Positions 25,401 to 38,803 of a DNA stretch of 64,000 nucleotides are shown here, in pieces (position 1 is the first letter of the stretch; each line of letters begins with the position of its first letter). Both the position numbers and the translations under genes were made by a program. Source of the stretch: Sapria himalayana (taxonomy: Eukaryota > Streptophyta > Magnoliopsida > Malpighiales > Rafflesiaceae). The notes beneath the pieces are model-generated. The model was not told the origin of the DNA and searched no databases. It was given only the letters and a program-made list of their open reading frames with translations. Location of the stretch: NCBI GenBank assembly GCA_029783825.1, contig JAREIK010010171.1, positions 59,904 through 123,903 on the forward strand. Direction: 5' to 3'.

Positions 25401-27069
25401 GGTGAGAGCATTTGAGACTTGACAACACTACTTGAGAGCAAATGAGTTTGTTGTCCACACCGACCATGAGTCCTTGAAACACTTGAAAGGACAAAGTCAA
25501 TTGAGTAAGAGGCACATTCGGTGGGTATCTTTCATCGACACTTTTCCCTACACTATCAAGTACAAGAAAGGTAAAGAGAATGTGGTGGCTGATGCCCTTT
25601 CTAGAAGGTATGCTTTGATTTCTTTTGTCACTTCTCAATTTCTTGGATTCTCACATATTAAAGCATTATATGAAAATGATAAAGATTTTGGGGAAATTTA
25701 TGCTTTATGTGAAAAGGGGGGACATGGAAAATTTTATAAGCATGATGGATATTTGTTCTATTGCGATTGACTTTGTATACCTTGTGGATCTATTCGTGAT
25801 CTTTTAATTATTGAAGCTCATGAGGGTGGTTTAATGGGACACTTTGGTGTCACCAAGACTTGTAATTTATTGCAGGAACATTTCTATTGGCCCAGAATGG
25901 CTAAGAATGTGGCAAAGTACATAGGAAAGTGCATCACTTGTCGACAAGCAAAATCTATGTCTCGCCCTCATGGATTATACACACCACTTCCTATCCCAGA
26001 TACACCTTGGGTTGATATCTCCATGGATTTTGTTCGTGGCATTCCACGAACCAAACGAGGCAAAGATGCAATTTTTGTCGTAGTTGACTATTTTTCCAAA
26101 ATGGCTCATTTTATTGCATGCACTAAGACAAATGATGCAAAACATATTTCAAATCTCTTTTTCAAAGAAGTGGTTCGTTTGCATGGAATTCCCAAAACCA
26201 TTATTTCGGACCGAGATGCAAAATTTTTAAGTTATTTTTGGAAAGGCTTTTGGGGAAAAATTGGGACAAAACTCTTATTCTCTACTTCCAGTCATCCTCA
26301 AACAGATGGACAAACTGAAGTAGTTAATAGAATATTAGGAGCATTACTAAGAAGTGTTATTGGGAAAAATTTAGCCAATTGGGAAGAATGTTTACCTCAT
26401 ATTGAATTTGCATATAATCGATCTATGCATTCTTCTACTAACATGAGTCCATTTGAAATTGTTTATGGGTTTAATCCTCTAACCCCTCTTGATTTATTGC
26501 CATTGCCTAGCAATGAGCAAAAGAACACTCATGGCAAGGATCGAGCTCAGTTTGTGAAGAAAATTCATGTCAAGGTAAAGGAAAACTTGGAAAAGGTGAA
26601 TGATCGAACCACTCGGAGGGTGAACCAACGACGCAAGCAAGTGATCTTCCAACATGGAGATTGGGTTTGGCTCCATATGCGCAAAGAAAGGTTTCCGGAG
26701 GAACGAAAATCCAAATTGTTACCGAGGGGAGATGGACCATTTCAAGTCTTAAAAAAAATTGGAGACAATGCCTATAAACTTGAATTACCAGGTGAGTATA
26801 ATGTTCATGCAACTTTTAATGTAGCTGATTTAAGTTTGTATGATGTAGGAGATGAAATGGAGCCAAGGTTGAAGGATCAACCTTTTCAAGAAGAGGGGAC
26901 TGATGCAGAAATTCAAGACCAAATCATACTACCGCTTGGTCCAATCACTCGAAGTCATACTAAGGCCTTTCAAAAACAAGTCCAAATTATTATTGAAGCC
27001 TTAAACAAGGAAAAACAAGTTGGTGAATTTGAAAGAAAGACAAATACTCTACTTGGATCATCAACTTGA
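22462..27069 (+). pseudogene. Unit 1 gag-pol polyprotein, disabled (type A)
   Basis: Originally one frame of about 1536 codons. Gag covers roughly the first 300 codons, followed by a knuckle CFRCQEEGHISTQC near 23447, then protease with LIIDNGSCTNVAS near 23725. RT has YFDD at 24829, RNase H has ECDAS near 25270, and integrase has the HHCC region (25813-25955), SMDF, SDRD and QTEVVN. GDGPF follows, and the tail runs into LTR 2. Breaks are stops at 22819 (TAG, Trp in other units), 23428, 24544 and 25768 (TGA for CGA), and 25420 (TGA for TGG). One extra A near 24131-24138 and one missing base near 24369 cancel each other. Integrase is still open from 25834 to the end (411 codons). Confidence 0.93.
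26888..26900 (+). other. Unit 1 polypurine tract
   Basis: AAGAAGAGGGGAC immediately before the TG of LTR 2; it would prime plus-strand synthesis. It is also translated, as part of FQEEGTD, because pol reads through it. Confidence 0.85.
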
Positions 27070-27871
27070 CCCAGCATTGCAAACTTCACCAGAAATCGGA
27101 TACAAATCCAAAAATTATGAAATTTTAACTAGGACAACAAAATTAAGGAAGGTTTCCAATGCAACAAACCGTGTCCCATTTGGACCTCAGATGAAGGAGA
27201 TACAAATTTTCCAAAAGGTGGTGCTGGCAGCAATGACTAATTAACTTTGAAAATTCACCAAAATTCGAATACTTGTAGGAATGCTTTGAAATTTGACAAG
27301 TACAAACTGCATCAAGTTATCTGTCCAAAGAAAGAAACCGTGTTCAATTTGAGCCTTGGATTACGGAGATACATTGTTTTCAAACAATGTTGCGCTGGCA
27401 AAAAAAAAAAATATTTCTTAGCTAGTTTGTTCCCTATATAACCCCCTTGTAATTCATTTTGTAAGGACACCCTTTGATGAAATATACAAACACTCTTTGA
27501 GTTTTCTTTATATTGTTTTTTGCTTGTGAGTGAATAACTCTCTTGTGTGGAACACTCCAAAAATCAGGTTTTTCGGGTTTAGTTCTCGGAAGGTTCGTTG
27601 CCTCTCAATCATTAGGTAAGTGATTGATTTGCATTACTTGTGAAGTCTTTGTAAGTTTAGTATTAGTGGTTCTATTGGTGTTCGTTTCCATTAGGTTCCT
27701 AATCGACTTCTTTGTATTTCTTAAAGATTTACCATTATCCTTCATTTCATTCTCTTGAATCTTTAACCAATAAGAAATTATTCTTCTTAAAGTTTTAGAT
27801 TTATTTCTTTTATTTCATTTCATTCCGCTTGGATTTTTAAGTCCATCTAGTTTATTGTAGATTTCGTATCA
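26901..27871 (+). repeat. LTR 2, 971 bp
   Basis: Shared between units 1 and 2. Bases 26901-27069 encode the pol C-terminus, ending at a TGA. It groups with LTR 1 by taggaatg and acaagtac. It differs from LTR 1 at about eight visible positions, for example ccgcttgg for ccacttgg and cctctcaatc for cctatcaatc. Confidence 0.92.
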
Positions 27872-28329
27872 AATTGGTATCAGAGGTTAGAAATCTCCAA
27901 CTTCCTAGTTGTGGGACTTTCCTGAAAAAAAAAGAGAAAAAAAAAGTGCAAAAGAAAAGAAGAAGAAATAAAAAAAAAGAAATAAAAAAATTACCAAAAA
28001 AAAAAGAAAAGAAAAGCCCATTACTTATTGTAAAAGAGATTATTATTATTATTATTTTTTTATATTTTGATTATTAATTGAGTCTTAGCTTTCTTGATCG
28101 AGTCAAGAAATCCACATTGCTTCGTGTGATTTCATGTCCTTCATTGGTCTACTTATAAAAATCATTTCTTATTGATTGTTGGCAATTGATTTCGAGAACA
28201 CTTCCGAATTACTTGAACTTCCACATTAGTGAGTGGTGAGATCATTAAAGAGAGGAGTGAAAACACGAGGGTGAGTGACATTTTGTTGAGTTGTGAGTAA
28301 ACACGAGTGCGTGAGGAAAATATTTCACA
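27872..28329 (+). promoter_or_regulatory. Unit 2 primer binding site and leader
   Basis: Initiator-Met primer site at 27875-27885, then an A-rich leader nearly identical to that of unit 1. It differs at a few bases, such as gtgggac for gtggtac after the primer site. Confidence 0.85.
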
Positions 28330-31300
28330 ATGTCAAGAACTAGTGATGCTCGTGATGATGGAGTAAACATCCAAGAACTATTTGAACGACTTAGTCGTCA
28401 ATTAACCGATGTGCAAGGGAGCATTCGGGGTCTTAACGACCGAGTTACCCGGATTGAAGGAGCACATGTTACCAACTATGGTCTACAAGATCGAGAAAAG
28501 GAATCTTTGCGGGGTAACAAAAATAATCTTATTTGTGAAGATGAGGTGGAGTCAATTGTTAGTGAATATGAACCATACATTCCACGACAACCTAGGAGAA
28601 ATTCTATGAATCATGACCCCATGAGGAACATCAAGGTCTCTATTCCTTCATTCAAAGGAGACACGGATCCAGAGGCCTACTTTGAGTAGGAACAAAGGAT
28701 CGAGAATATATTCGATTGCTACAACTACATCGATGAGCATAAGGTACGATTGGCGGTGTTGGAATTTTCTGGATATGCTCTTATTTGGTGGGAACAATTG
28801 TGTTCTACTCGACGAAAAATGAGGGAAGGCCCTTTGAGATCGTGGGAACGATTGAAGGTGGCTATGAGGGCGAAATTTGTACCTCGAAGCTACCAACGGG
28901 ATGCCTTGATAAAATTACAACAACTTACTCAAGGATCCAAAAGTGTGGAGGATTATGCCAAGGAGTTGGAAACGGCATTGATTCGAGCCGAGGTTGAGGA
29001 GAGTGATAATGCCAAATGTTCCCGTTTCTTAAATGGGTTAAATCGTGATATTGCCGATATTGTTGATCTACACAATTATGGTGACTTGGAGGATTTGAAT
29101 CACCGGGCTAGCCAAGTGGAGAAACAACTAAGGAAGAGGGGTAAGCTTCCACAAACTTATCCAACAAAGACTTGGCCAAAAAGGGATATTCGGTTAATAC
29201 CAAACCATCAAGGCAATCGAGATCGAGAAGACAAGGGAAAATCTCTTGTCAAGGCTGAACCACCTAAGCCTAAGGGGAATGATGGGAAGGAGATCTGACA
29301 TCGAGATATCACTTGTTTCCGGTGCCAAGGAGAGGGACATATTTCCACTCAATGTCCAAATAAGCGAGTAATGATCATCTCGGATTCGGGAGACATAGAG
29401 TCTGCCGATGATGAAGAGCCAAATGAAGAAGATAGTGATGATGATGCTGGTAGCATTCATTCAGTTGGGAGTGGACTAAATTGTGTGGCATTGCGGGCTC
29501 TTAGCACATTGCCAAAACAGGAGGAACCTGAGAAGCAAAGGGAGAACATATTTCATAGTCGATGCTACATCGGAGATAAAAAATGGAGCCTCATTATTGA
29601 TAATGGAAGTTGTACAAATGTGGCAAGTGACTATTTGGTCAAAAAGCTGGGACTTCAAACAACGCTCCATCCAAAGCCATATAAACTTCAATGGCTCAAT
29701 AATAGTGGTGAAGTGAAAGTCAATCGGCAAGTGATCCTTAACATTCGAATAAAGGATTATCAAGATGAGGTATGTTGTGATATCGTCCCAATGCAAGCAT
29801 GTCACATTTTGCTTGGGCGACCTTGGCAATATGATAGGCGAGTTTCCTATGATGGGTTCCACAATCACTTTTTACTTGATCATGGTGGAAAAAAAGTGGT
29901 CCTTAAACCACTATCTCCGAAAGAGGTTCATGAAGACCAGACATATATTCAAAAACAATACTCCCAAGAGTTGAGAGAAAAAAAGGAGAGGGAAAAAGAA
30001 AAAAAAGAAATTATTGGTAGGGGTAAAAGAGGCAAAAAAAATTAGTGTTGAAACCCCATTACTTTTGTTACATTTCAAGGGAGCTTATATTTCTTCATCT
30101 AATGAACTAACCTCTTCTCTTCCCAAAGTTTTTGATGATCTCTTGAAGGAATTTGAAGATATCTTTCCGGAGGAGTTACCGAATTGGCTACCATCTATGA
30201 GAGGTATTGAGCATCAAATCGACTTTGTTCCAGGAGATCCATTCCCAACCGACCAGCTTATCGAACAAATCCTGAAGAATCTAAGGAAATTCAAAGGCAG
30301 GTCGAAGAGTTACTTGAAAAGGATTGGGTTCGAGAAAGTATGAGCCCATGTGTAGTTCCAGTACTTTTGGTTCCAAAGAAAGATGGAGGGTGGCGAATGT
30401 GCGTAGATTGCTGAGCCGTTAATGCCATAATGGTAAAATACCGACATCCTATTCCAAGGTTAGATGATATGCTAGATGAATTACATGGTTCATGCATCTT
30501 CTCAAAGATTGATTTAAAGAGTGGTTACCATCAAATTCGAATGAAACCAGGTGATGAGTGGAAAACTGCATTTAAAACAAAGTTTGGATTATATGAGTGG
30601 TTAGTTATGCCTTTTGGTTTAACTAATGCACCAAGTACATTCATGCGACTAATGAATCATGTTCTTAGACCTTTCATTGGAAAGTTTGTTGTAGTTTACT
30701 TTGATGACATTCTTATTTATAGCAAAAATATGGATGAGCATATTGAGCATTTGCGTGAGGTATTAAATGTTTTACGATTGGAGCATTTGTTTGCTAACCC
30801 TCAAAAGTGTACATTTGGTGTAGACCATTGTATATTTTTGGGTTTTGTTATTAGTAATGAAGGAGTGAAGGTGGACGATTCAAAAATCAAGGCCATCCAA
30901 GAATGGCCAACACCATCAAATATCTCAGATATTCGAAGCTTTCATGGCCTAGCGAGCTTCTACCGCCGATTTGTGAAGGATTTTAGCACTTTGGCAGCCC
31001 CATTAACATCTATTATCAAAAAGGATGTCCCTTTTAAATGGGGAAGTGCTCAAGAAAAATCTTTCAATACCTTAAAGTATCACCTCACACATGCACCCAT
31101 TTTGATGCTACCTGATTTTAATAAACCTTTTGAAATTGAATGTGATGCTTCAGGTATAGGTATTGGAGCGGTTCTTATGCAAGAGAAGAAGCCGGTGGCA
31201 TACTTCAATGAGAAGCTTCATGGTGCCATGCTCAATTATTCTACTTATGATAAAGAGCTTTATTCCTTGGTGAGAGCATTTGAGACTTGACAACACTACT

Positions 31301-32937
31301 TGAGAGCAAATGAGTTTGTTGTCCACACCGACCATGAGTCCTTGAAACACTTGAAAGGACAAAGTCAATTGAGTAAGAGGCACATTCGGTGGGTATCTTT
31401 CATCGACACTTTTCCCTACACTATCAAGTACAAGAAAGGTAAAGAGAATGTGGTGGCTGATGCCCTTTCTAGAAGGTATGCTTTGATTTCTTTTGTCACT
31501 TCTCAATTTCTTGGATTCTCACATATTAAAGCATTATATGAAAATGATAAAGATTTTGGGGAAATTTATGCTTTATGTGAAAAGGGGGGACATGGAAAAT
31601 TTTATAAGCATGATGGATATTTGTTCTATTGCGATTGACTTTGTATACCTTGTGGATCTATTCGTGATCTTTTAATTATTGAAGCTCATGAGGGTGGTTT
31701 AATGGGACACTTTGGTGTCACCAAGACTTGTAATTTATTGCAGGAACGTTTCTATTGGCCCAGAATGGCTAAGAATGTGGCAAAGTACATAGGAAAGTGC
31801 ATCACTTGTCGACAAGCAAAATCTAAGTCTCGCCCTCATGGATTATACACACCACTTCCTATCCCAGATACACCTTGGGTTGATATCTCCATGGATTTTG
31901 TTCTTGGCCTTCCACGAACCAAACGAGGCAAAGATGCAATTTTTGTCGTAGTTGACTAGTTTTTCCAAAATGGCTCATTTTATTGCATGCACTAAGACAA
32001 ATGATGCAAAACATATTTCAAATCTCTTTTTCAAAGAAGTGGTTCGTTTGCATGGAATTCCCAAAACCATTATTTCGGACCGAGATGCAAAATTTTTAAG
32101 TTATTTTTGGAAAGGCTTTTGGGGAAAAATTGGGACAAAACTCTTATTCTCTACTTCCAGTCATCCTCAAACAGATGGACAAACTGAAGTAGTTAATAGA
32201 ATATTAGGAGCATTACTAAGAAGTGTTATTGGGAAAAATTTAGCCAATTGGGAAGAATGTTTACCTCATATTGAATTTGCATATAATCGATCTATGCATT
32301 CTTCTACTAACATGAGTCCATTTGAAATTGTTTATGGGTTTAATCCTCTAACCCCTCTTGATTTATTGCCATTGCCTAGCAATGAGCAAAAGAACACTCA
32401 TGGCAGGGATCGAGCTCAGTTTGTGAAGAAAATTCATGTCAAGGTAAAGGAAAACTTGGAAAAGGTGAATGATCGAACCACTCGGAGGGTGAACCAACGA
32501 CGCAAGCAAGTGATCTTCCAACCTGGAGATTGGGTTTGGCTCCATATGCGCAAAGAAAGGTTTCCGGAGGAACGAAAATCCAAATTGTTACCGAGGGGAG
32601 ATGGACCATTTCAAGTCTTAAAAAAATTGGAAACAATGCCTATAAACTTGAATTACCAGGTGAGTATAATGTTCATGCAACTTTTAATGTAGCTGATTTA
32701 AGTTTGTATGATGTAGGAGATGAAATGGAGCCAAGGTTGAAGGATCAACCTTTTCAAGAAGAGGGGACTGATGCAGAAATTCAAGACCAAATCATACTAC
32801 CGCTTGGTCCAATCACTCGAAGTCATACTAAGGCCTTTCAAAAACAAGTCCAAATTATTATTGAAGCCTTAAACAAGGAAAAACAAGTTGGTGAATTTGA
32901 AAGAAAGACAAATACTCTACTTGGATCATCAACTTGA
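28330..32937 (+). pseudogene. Unit 2 gag-pol polyprotein, disabled (type A)
   Basis: Almost a copy of unit 1, including all five of its stop codons (28687, 29296, 30412, 31288, 31636) and both of its compensating indels. Two further breaks are private. An inserted base creates TAG at 31957-31959 in the integrase core, just after the DAIFVVVD motif. One A is missing in the run near 32622, just after the GPF motif, so the C-terminus moves to another frame, which then runs to 32937. The knuckle keeps Gly (CFRCQGEGHISTQC), unlike unit 1. The shared lesions show that units 1 and 2 are duplicates of one already broken unit. Confidence 0.93.
32756..32768 (+). other. Unit 2 polypurine tract
   Basis: AAGAAGAGGGGAC directly before LTR 3, unchanged from unit 1. 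Confidence 0.85.
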
Positions 32938-33740
32938 CCCAGCATTGCAAACTTCACCAGAAATCAGATACAAATCCAAAAATTATGAAATTTTAACTAG
33001 GACAACTAAATTAAGTACGGTTTCCAATGCAACAAACCGTGTCCCATTTGGACCTCAGATGAAGGAGATACAAATTTTCCAAAAGGTGGTGCTGGCAGCA
33101 ATGACTAATTAACTTTGAAAATTCACCAAAATTCGAATACCTTATCAGAATGCTTTGAAATTTGACATGGACAAACTACATCAAGTTATCTGTTCAACGC
33201 AAGAAACCGTGTTCAATTTGAGCTTTGGATTACGGAGATACATTGTTTTCAAACAATGTTGCGCTGGCAAAAAAAAAAAATATTTCTTAGCTAGTTTGTT
33301 CCCTATATAAACCCCTTGTAATTCATTTTGTAAGGACACCCTTTGATGAAATATACAAACACTCTTTGAGTTTTCTTTATATTGTTTTGTGCTTGTGAGT
33401 GAATAACTCTCTTGTGTGGAACACTCCAAAAATCAGGTTTTTCGGGTTTAGTTCTCGGAAGGTTCGTTGCCTCTCAATCATTAGGTAAGTGATTGATTTG
33501 CATTACTTGTGAAGTCTTTGTAAGTTTAGTATTAGTGGGTCTATTGGTGTTCGTTGCCATTAGGTTCCTAATCGACTTCTTTGTATTTCTCAAAGATTTA
33601 CCATTATCCTTCATTTCATTCTCTTGAATCTTTAACCAATAAGAAATTATTCTTCTTAAAGTTTTAGATTTATTTCTTTTATTTCATTTCATTCCGCTTG
33701 GATTTTTAAGTCCATCTAGTTTATTGTCGATTTCGTATCA
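32769..33740 (+). repeat. LTR 3, 972 bp
   Basis: The junction between block A and block B. It carries B-type features (atcagatac, atcagaatg, catggac, ttcaacgcaag) but keeps A/C-type gtgtccc and tacggag, and has private ctaaattaagtacgg and cttatcag. It may be the least changed B LTR or a mosaic. Confidence 0.92.
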
Positions 33741-34197
33741 AATTGGTATCAGAGGTTAGAAATCTCCAACTTCCTAGTTGTGGGACTTTCCTGAAAAAAA
33801 AAGAGAAAAAAAAGTGCAAAAGAAAAGAAGAAGAAATAAAAAAAAAGAAATAAAAAAATTACCAAAAAAAAAAGAAAAGAAAAGCCCATTACTTATCGTA
33901 AAAGAGATTATTATTATTATTATTATTTTATATTTTGATTATTCATTGAGTCTTAGCTTTCTTGATCGAGTCAAGAAATCCACATTGCTTCGTGTGATTT
34001 CATGTCCTTCATTGGTCTCCTTATAAAAATCATTTCTTATTGATTGTTGGCAATTGATTTCGAGAATACTTCCGAATTACTTGAACTTCCACATTAGTGA
34101 GTGGTGAGATCATTAAAGAGAGGAGTGAAAACACGAGGGTGAGTGACATTTTGTTGAGTTGAGAGTAAACACGAGTGGGTGAGGAAAATATTTCACA
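33741..34197 (+). promoter_or_regulatory. Unit 3 primer binding site and leader
   Basis: Primer site at 33744-33754. The leader ends gagtgggtgagg before gag, the B/C form, where units 1-2 have gagtgcgtgagg. Confidence 0.85.
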
Positions 34198-37100
34198 ATG
34201 TCAAGAACTAGTGATGCTCGTGATGATGGAGTAAACATCCAAGAACTATTTGAACGACTTAGTCGTCAATTAACCGATGTGCAAGGGAGCATTCGGGGTC
34301 TTAACGACCGAGTTACCCGGATTAAAGGAGCACATGTTACCAACTATAGTCTACAAGATCGAGAAAAGGCATCTTTGCGGGGTAACAAAAATAATCTTAT
34401 TTGTGAAGATGAGGTGGAGTCAATTGTTGGTGAATATGAACCATACATTCCACGACAACCAAGGAGAAATTCCATGAATCATGACCCCATGAGGAACATC
34501 AAGGTCTCTATTCCTTCATTCAAAGGAGACACGGATCCAGAGGCCTACTTTGAGTGGGAACAAAGGATCGAGAATATATTCGATTGCTACAACTACATCG
34601 ATGAGCATAAGGTACGATTGGCGGTGTTGGAATTTTCTGGATATGCTCTTATTTGGTGGGAACAATTGTGTTCTACTCGACGAAAAATGTGGGAAGGCCC
34701 TTTGAGATCGTGGGAACGATTGAAGGTGGCTATGAGGGCGAAATTTGTACCTCGAAGCTACCAACGGGATGCCTTGAGAAAATTACAACAACTTACTCAT
34801 GGATCCAAAAGTGTGGAGGATTATGCCAAGGAGTTGGAAACGGCATTGATTCGAGCCGAGGTTGAGGAGAGTGATAATGCCAAATGTTCCGGTTTCTTAA
34901 ATGGGTTAAAACGTGATATTGCCGATATTGTTGATCTACACAATTATTGTGACTTGGAGGATTTGATCCACCGGGCTAGCCAAGTGGAGAAACAACTAAG
35001 GAGGAGGGGTAAGCTTCCACAAACTTATCCAACAAAGACTTGGCCAAAAAGGGATAATCGGTTCATACCGAACCATCAAGGCAATCAAGATTGAGAAGAC
35101 AAGGGAAAATCTCTTGTCAAGGCTGAACCACCTAAGCCTAAGGGGAATAATGGGAAGGAGATCCGACATCGAGATATCACTTGTTTCCAGTGCCAAGGAA
35201 AGGGACATATTTCCACTCAATGTCCAAATAAGCGAGTAATGATCATCTCGGATTCGGGAGACATAGAGTCTACCGATGATGAAGAGCCAAATGAAGAAGA
35301 TAGTGATGATGATGCTGGTAGCATTCATTCAGCTGGGAGTGGACTAAATTGTGTGGCATTGCGGGCTCTTAGCACATTGCCAAAACAGGAGGAACCTGAG
35401 AAGCAAAGGGAGAACATATTTCATAGTCGATGCTACATCGGAGATAAAAAATGGAGCCTCATTATTGATAATGGAAGTTGTACAAATGTGGCAAGTGACT
35501 ATTTGGTCAAAAAGCTGGGACTTCAAACAACGCTCCATCCAAAGCCATATAAACTTCAATGGCTCAATAATAGTAGTGAAGTGAAAGTCAATCGGCAAGT
35601 GGTCCTTAACATTCGAATAAAGGATTATCAAGATGAGGTATGTTGTGATATCATCCCAATGCAAGCATGTCACATTTTGCTTGGGCGACCTTGGAAATAT
35701 GATAGGCGAGTTTCCTATGATGGGTTCCACAATCACTTTTTACTTGATCATGGTGGAAAAAAAGTGGTCCTTAAACCACTATCTCCGAAAGAGGTTCATG
35801 AAGACCAGGCATATATTCAAAAACAATACTCCCAAGAGTTGAGAGAAAAAAGGAGAGGGAAAAAGAAAAAAAGAAATTATTGGTAGGGGTAAAAGAGGCA
35901 AAAAAAATAAGTGTTGAAACCCCATTACTTTTGTTACGTTTCAAGGGAGCTTATATTTCTTCATCTAATGAACTAACCTCTTCTCTTCCAAAAGTTTTTG
36001 ATGATCTCTTGAAGGAATTTGAAGATATCTTTCCGGAGGATTTACCGAATGGGCTACCAACTATGAGAGGTATTGAGCATCAAATCGACTTTGTTCCAGG
36101 AGCTTCCATTCCCAACCGACCAGCTTACCGAACAAATCCTGAAGAATCTAAGGAAATTCAAAGGCAGGTCGAAGAGTTACTTGAAAAGGGTTGGGTTCGA
36201 GAAAGTATGAGCCCATGTGTAGTTCCAGTACTTTTGGTTCCAAAGAAAGATGGAGGGTGGCGAATGTGCGTAGATTGTCGAGCCGTTAATGCCATAACGG
36301 TAAAATACCGACATCCTATTCCGAGGTTAGATGATATGCTGGATGAATTACATGGTTCATGCATCTTCTCAAAGATTGATTTAAAGAGTGGTTACCATCA
36401 AATTCGAATGAAACCAGGTGATGAGTGGAAAACTGCATTTAAAACAAAGTTTGGATTATATGAGTGGTTAGTTATGCCTTTTGGTTTAACTAATGCACCA
36501 AGTACATTCATGCGACTAATGAATCATGTTCTTAGACCTTTCATTGGAAAGTTTGTTGTAGTTTACTTTGATGACATTCTTATTTATAGCAAAAATATGG
36601 ATGAGCATATTGAGCATTTGCGTGAGGTATTAAATGTTTTATGATTGGAGCATTTGTTAGCTAACCCTCAAAAGTGAACATTTGGTGTAGACCATTGTAT
36701 ATTTTTGGGTTTTGTTATAAGTAATGAAGGAGTGAAGGTGGACGATTCAAAAATCAAGGCCATCCAAGAATGGCCAACACCATAAAATATCTCAGATATT
36801 CGAAGCTTTCATGGCCTAGCGAGCTTCTACCGCCAATTTGTGAAGGATTTTAGCACTTTGGCAGCCCCATTAACATCTATTATCAAAAAGGATGTCCCTT
36901 TTAAATGGGGAAGTGCTCAAGAAAATTCTTTCAATACCTTAAAGTATCACCTCACACATGCACCCATTTTGATGCTACCTGATTTTAATAAACCTTTTGA
37001 AATTGAATGTGATGCTTCAGGTATAGGTATTGGAGCGGTTCTTATGCAAGAAAAGAAGCTGGTGGCATACTTCAGTGAGAAGCTTCATGGTGCAATGCTC

Positions 37101-38803
37101 AATTATTCTACTTATGATAAAGAGTTTTATTCCTTGGTGAGAGCATTTGAGACTTGGCAACACTACTTGAGAGCAAATGAGTTTGTTGTCCACACCGACC
37201 ATGAGTCCTTGAAACACTTGAAAGGACAAAGTCAATTGAGTAAGAGGCACATTCGGTGGGTATCTTTCATCGACACTTTTCCCTACACTATCAAGTACAA
37301 GAAAGGTAGAGAGAATGTGGTGGCTGATGCCCTTTCTAGAAGGTATGCTTTGATTTCTTTTGCAACTTCTCAATTTCTTGGATTCTCACATATTAAAGCA
37401 TTATATGAAAATGATAAATATTTTGGGGAAATTTATGCTTTATGTGAAAAGGGGGGACATGGAAAATTTTATAAGCATGATGGATATTTGTTCTATTGCG
37501 ATCGACATTGTATACCTTGTGGATCTATTCGTGATCTTTTAATTATTGAAGCTCATGAGGGTGGTTTAATGGGACACTTTGGTGTCACCAAGACTTATAA
37601 TTTATTGCAGGAACGTTTCTATTGGCCCAGAATGGCTAAGAATGTGGCAAAGTACATAGGAAAGTGCATCATTTGTCGACAAGCAAAATCTAAGTCTCGC
37701 CCTCATGGATTATACACACCACTTCCTATCCCAGATACACCTTGGGTTGATATCTCCATGGATTTTGTTCTTGGCCTTCCACGAACCAAACGAGGCAAAG
37801 ATGCAATTTTTGTCGTAGTTGACCGTTTTTACAAAATGGCTCATTTTATTGCATGCACTAAGACAAATGATGCAAAACATATTTCAAATCTCTTTTTCAA
37901 AGAAGTGGTTCGTTTGCATGGAATTCCCAAAACCATTATTTCGGACCGAGATGCAAAATTTTTAAGTTATTTTTGGAAAGGCTTTTGGGGAAAAATTGGG
38001 ACAAAACTCTTATTCTCTACTTCTAGTCATCCTCAAACAGATGGACAAACTGAAGTAGTTAATAGAATATTAGGAGCATTACTAAGAAGTGTTATTGGGA
38101 AAAATTTAGCCAATTGGGAAGAATGTTTACCTCATATTGAATTTGCATATAATCGATCTATGCATTCTTCTACTAACATGAGTCCATTTGAAATTGTTTA
38201 TGGGTTTAATTCTCTAACCCCTCTTGATTTATTGCCATTGCCTAGCAATGAGCAAAAGAACACTCATGGCAGGGATCGAGCTCAGTTTGTGAAGAAAATT
38301 CATGTCAAGGTAAAGGAAAACTTGGAAAAGGTGAATGATCGAACCACTCGGAGGGTGAACCAATGACGCAAGCAAGTGATCTTCCAACCTGGAGATTGGG
38401 TTTGGCTCCATATGCGCAAAGAAAGGTTTCCAGAGCAACGAAAATCCAAATTGTTACCGAGTGGAGATGGACCATTTCATGTCTTAAAAAAATTGGAGAC
38501 AATGTCTATAAACTTGAATTACTAGGTCAGTATAATGTTCATGCAATATTTAATGTAGCTGATTTAAGTTTGTATGATGTAGGAGATGAAACGGAGCCAA
38601 GGTTGAAGGATCAACCTTTTCAAGAAGAGGGGACTGATGCAGAAATTCAAGACCAAATCATACTACCGCTTGGTCCAATCACTCGAAGTCATACTAAGGC
38701 CTTTCAAAAACAAGTCCAAATTATTATTGAAGCCTTAAACAAGGAAAAACAAGTTGGTGAATTTGAAAGAAAGACAAATACTCTACTTGGATCATCAACT
38801 TGA
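34198..38803 (+). pseudogene. Unit 3 gag-pol polyprotein, disabled (type B)
   Basis: Gag is open for 298 codons, so the Trp codon lost in units 1-2 is intact here. TGA at 35092 (CGA elsewhere) ends it before the knuckle CFQCQGKGHISTQC. One A is missing near 35845, after the protease. RT is then open from 35880 to TGA 36642 (CGA elsewhere), with YFDD present. TGA at 36675 (a Cys codon elsewhere) and TAA at 36783 (a Ser codon elsewhere) follow. RNase H plus integrase is open for 508 codons (36840-38366), the longest frame in the window, to TGA 38364 (CGA elsewhere). One A is missing near 38486, so the tail to 38803 is in another frame. The B lesions are different from the A lesions. Confidence 0.93.
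38622..38634 (+). other. Unit 3 polypurine tract
   Basis: AAGAAGAGGGGAC directly before LTR 4. Confidence 0.85.
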
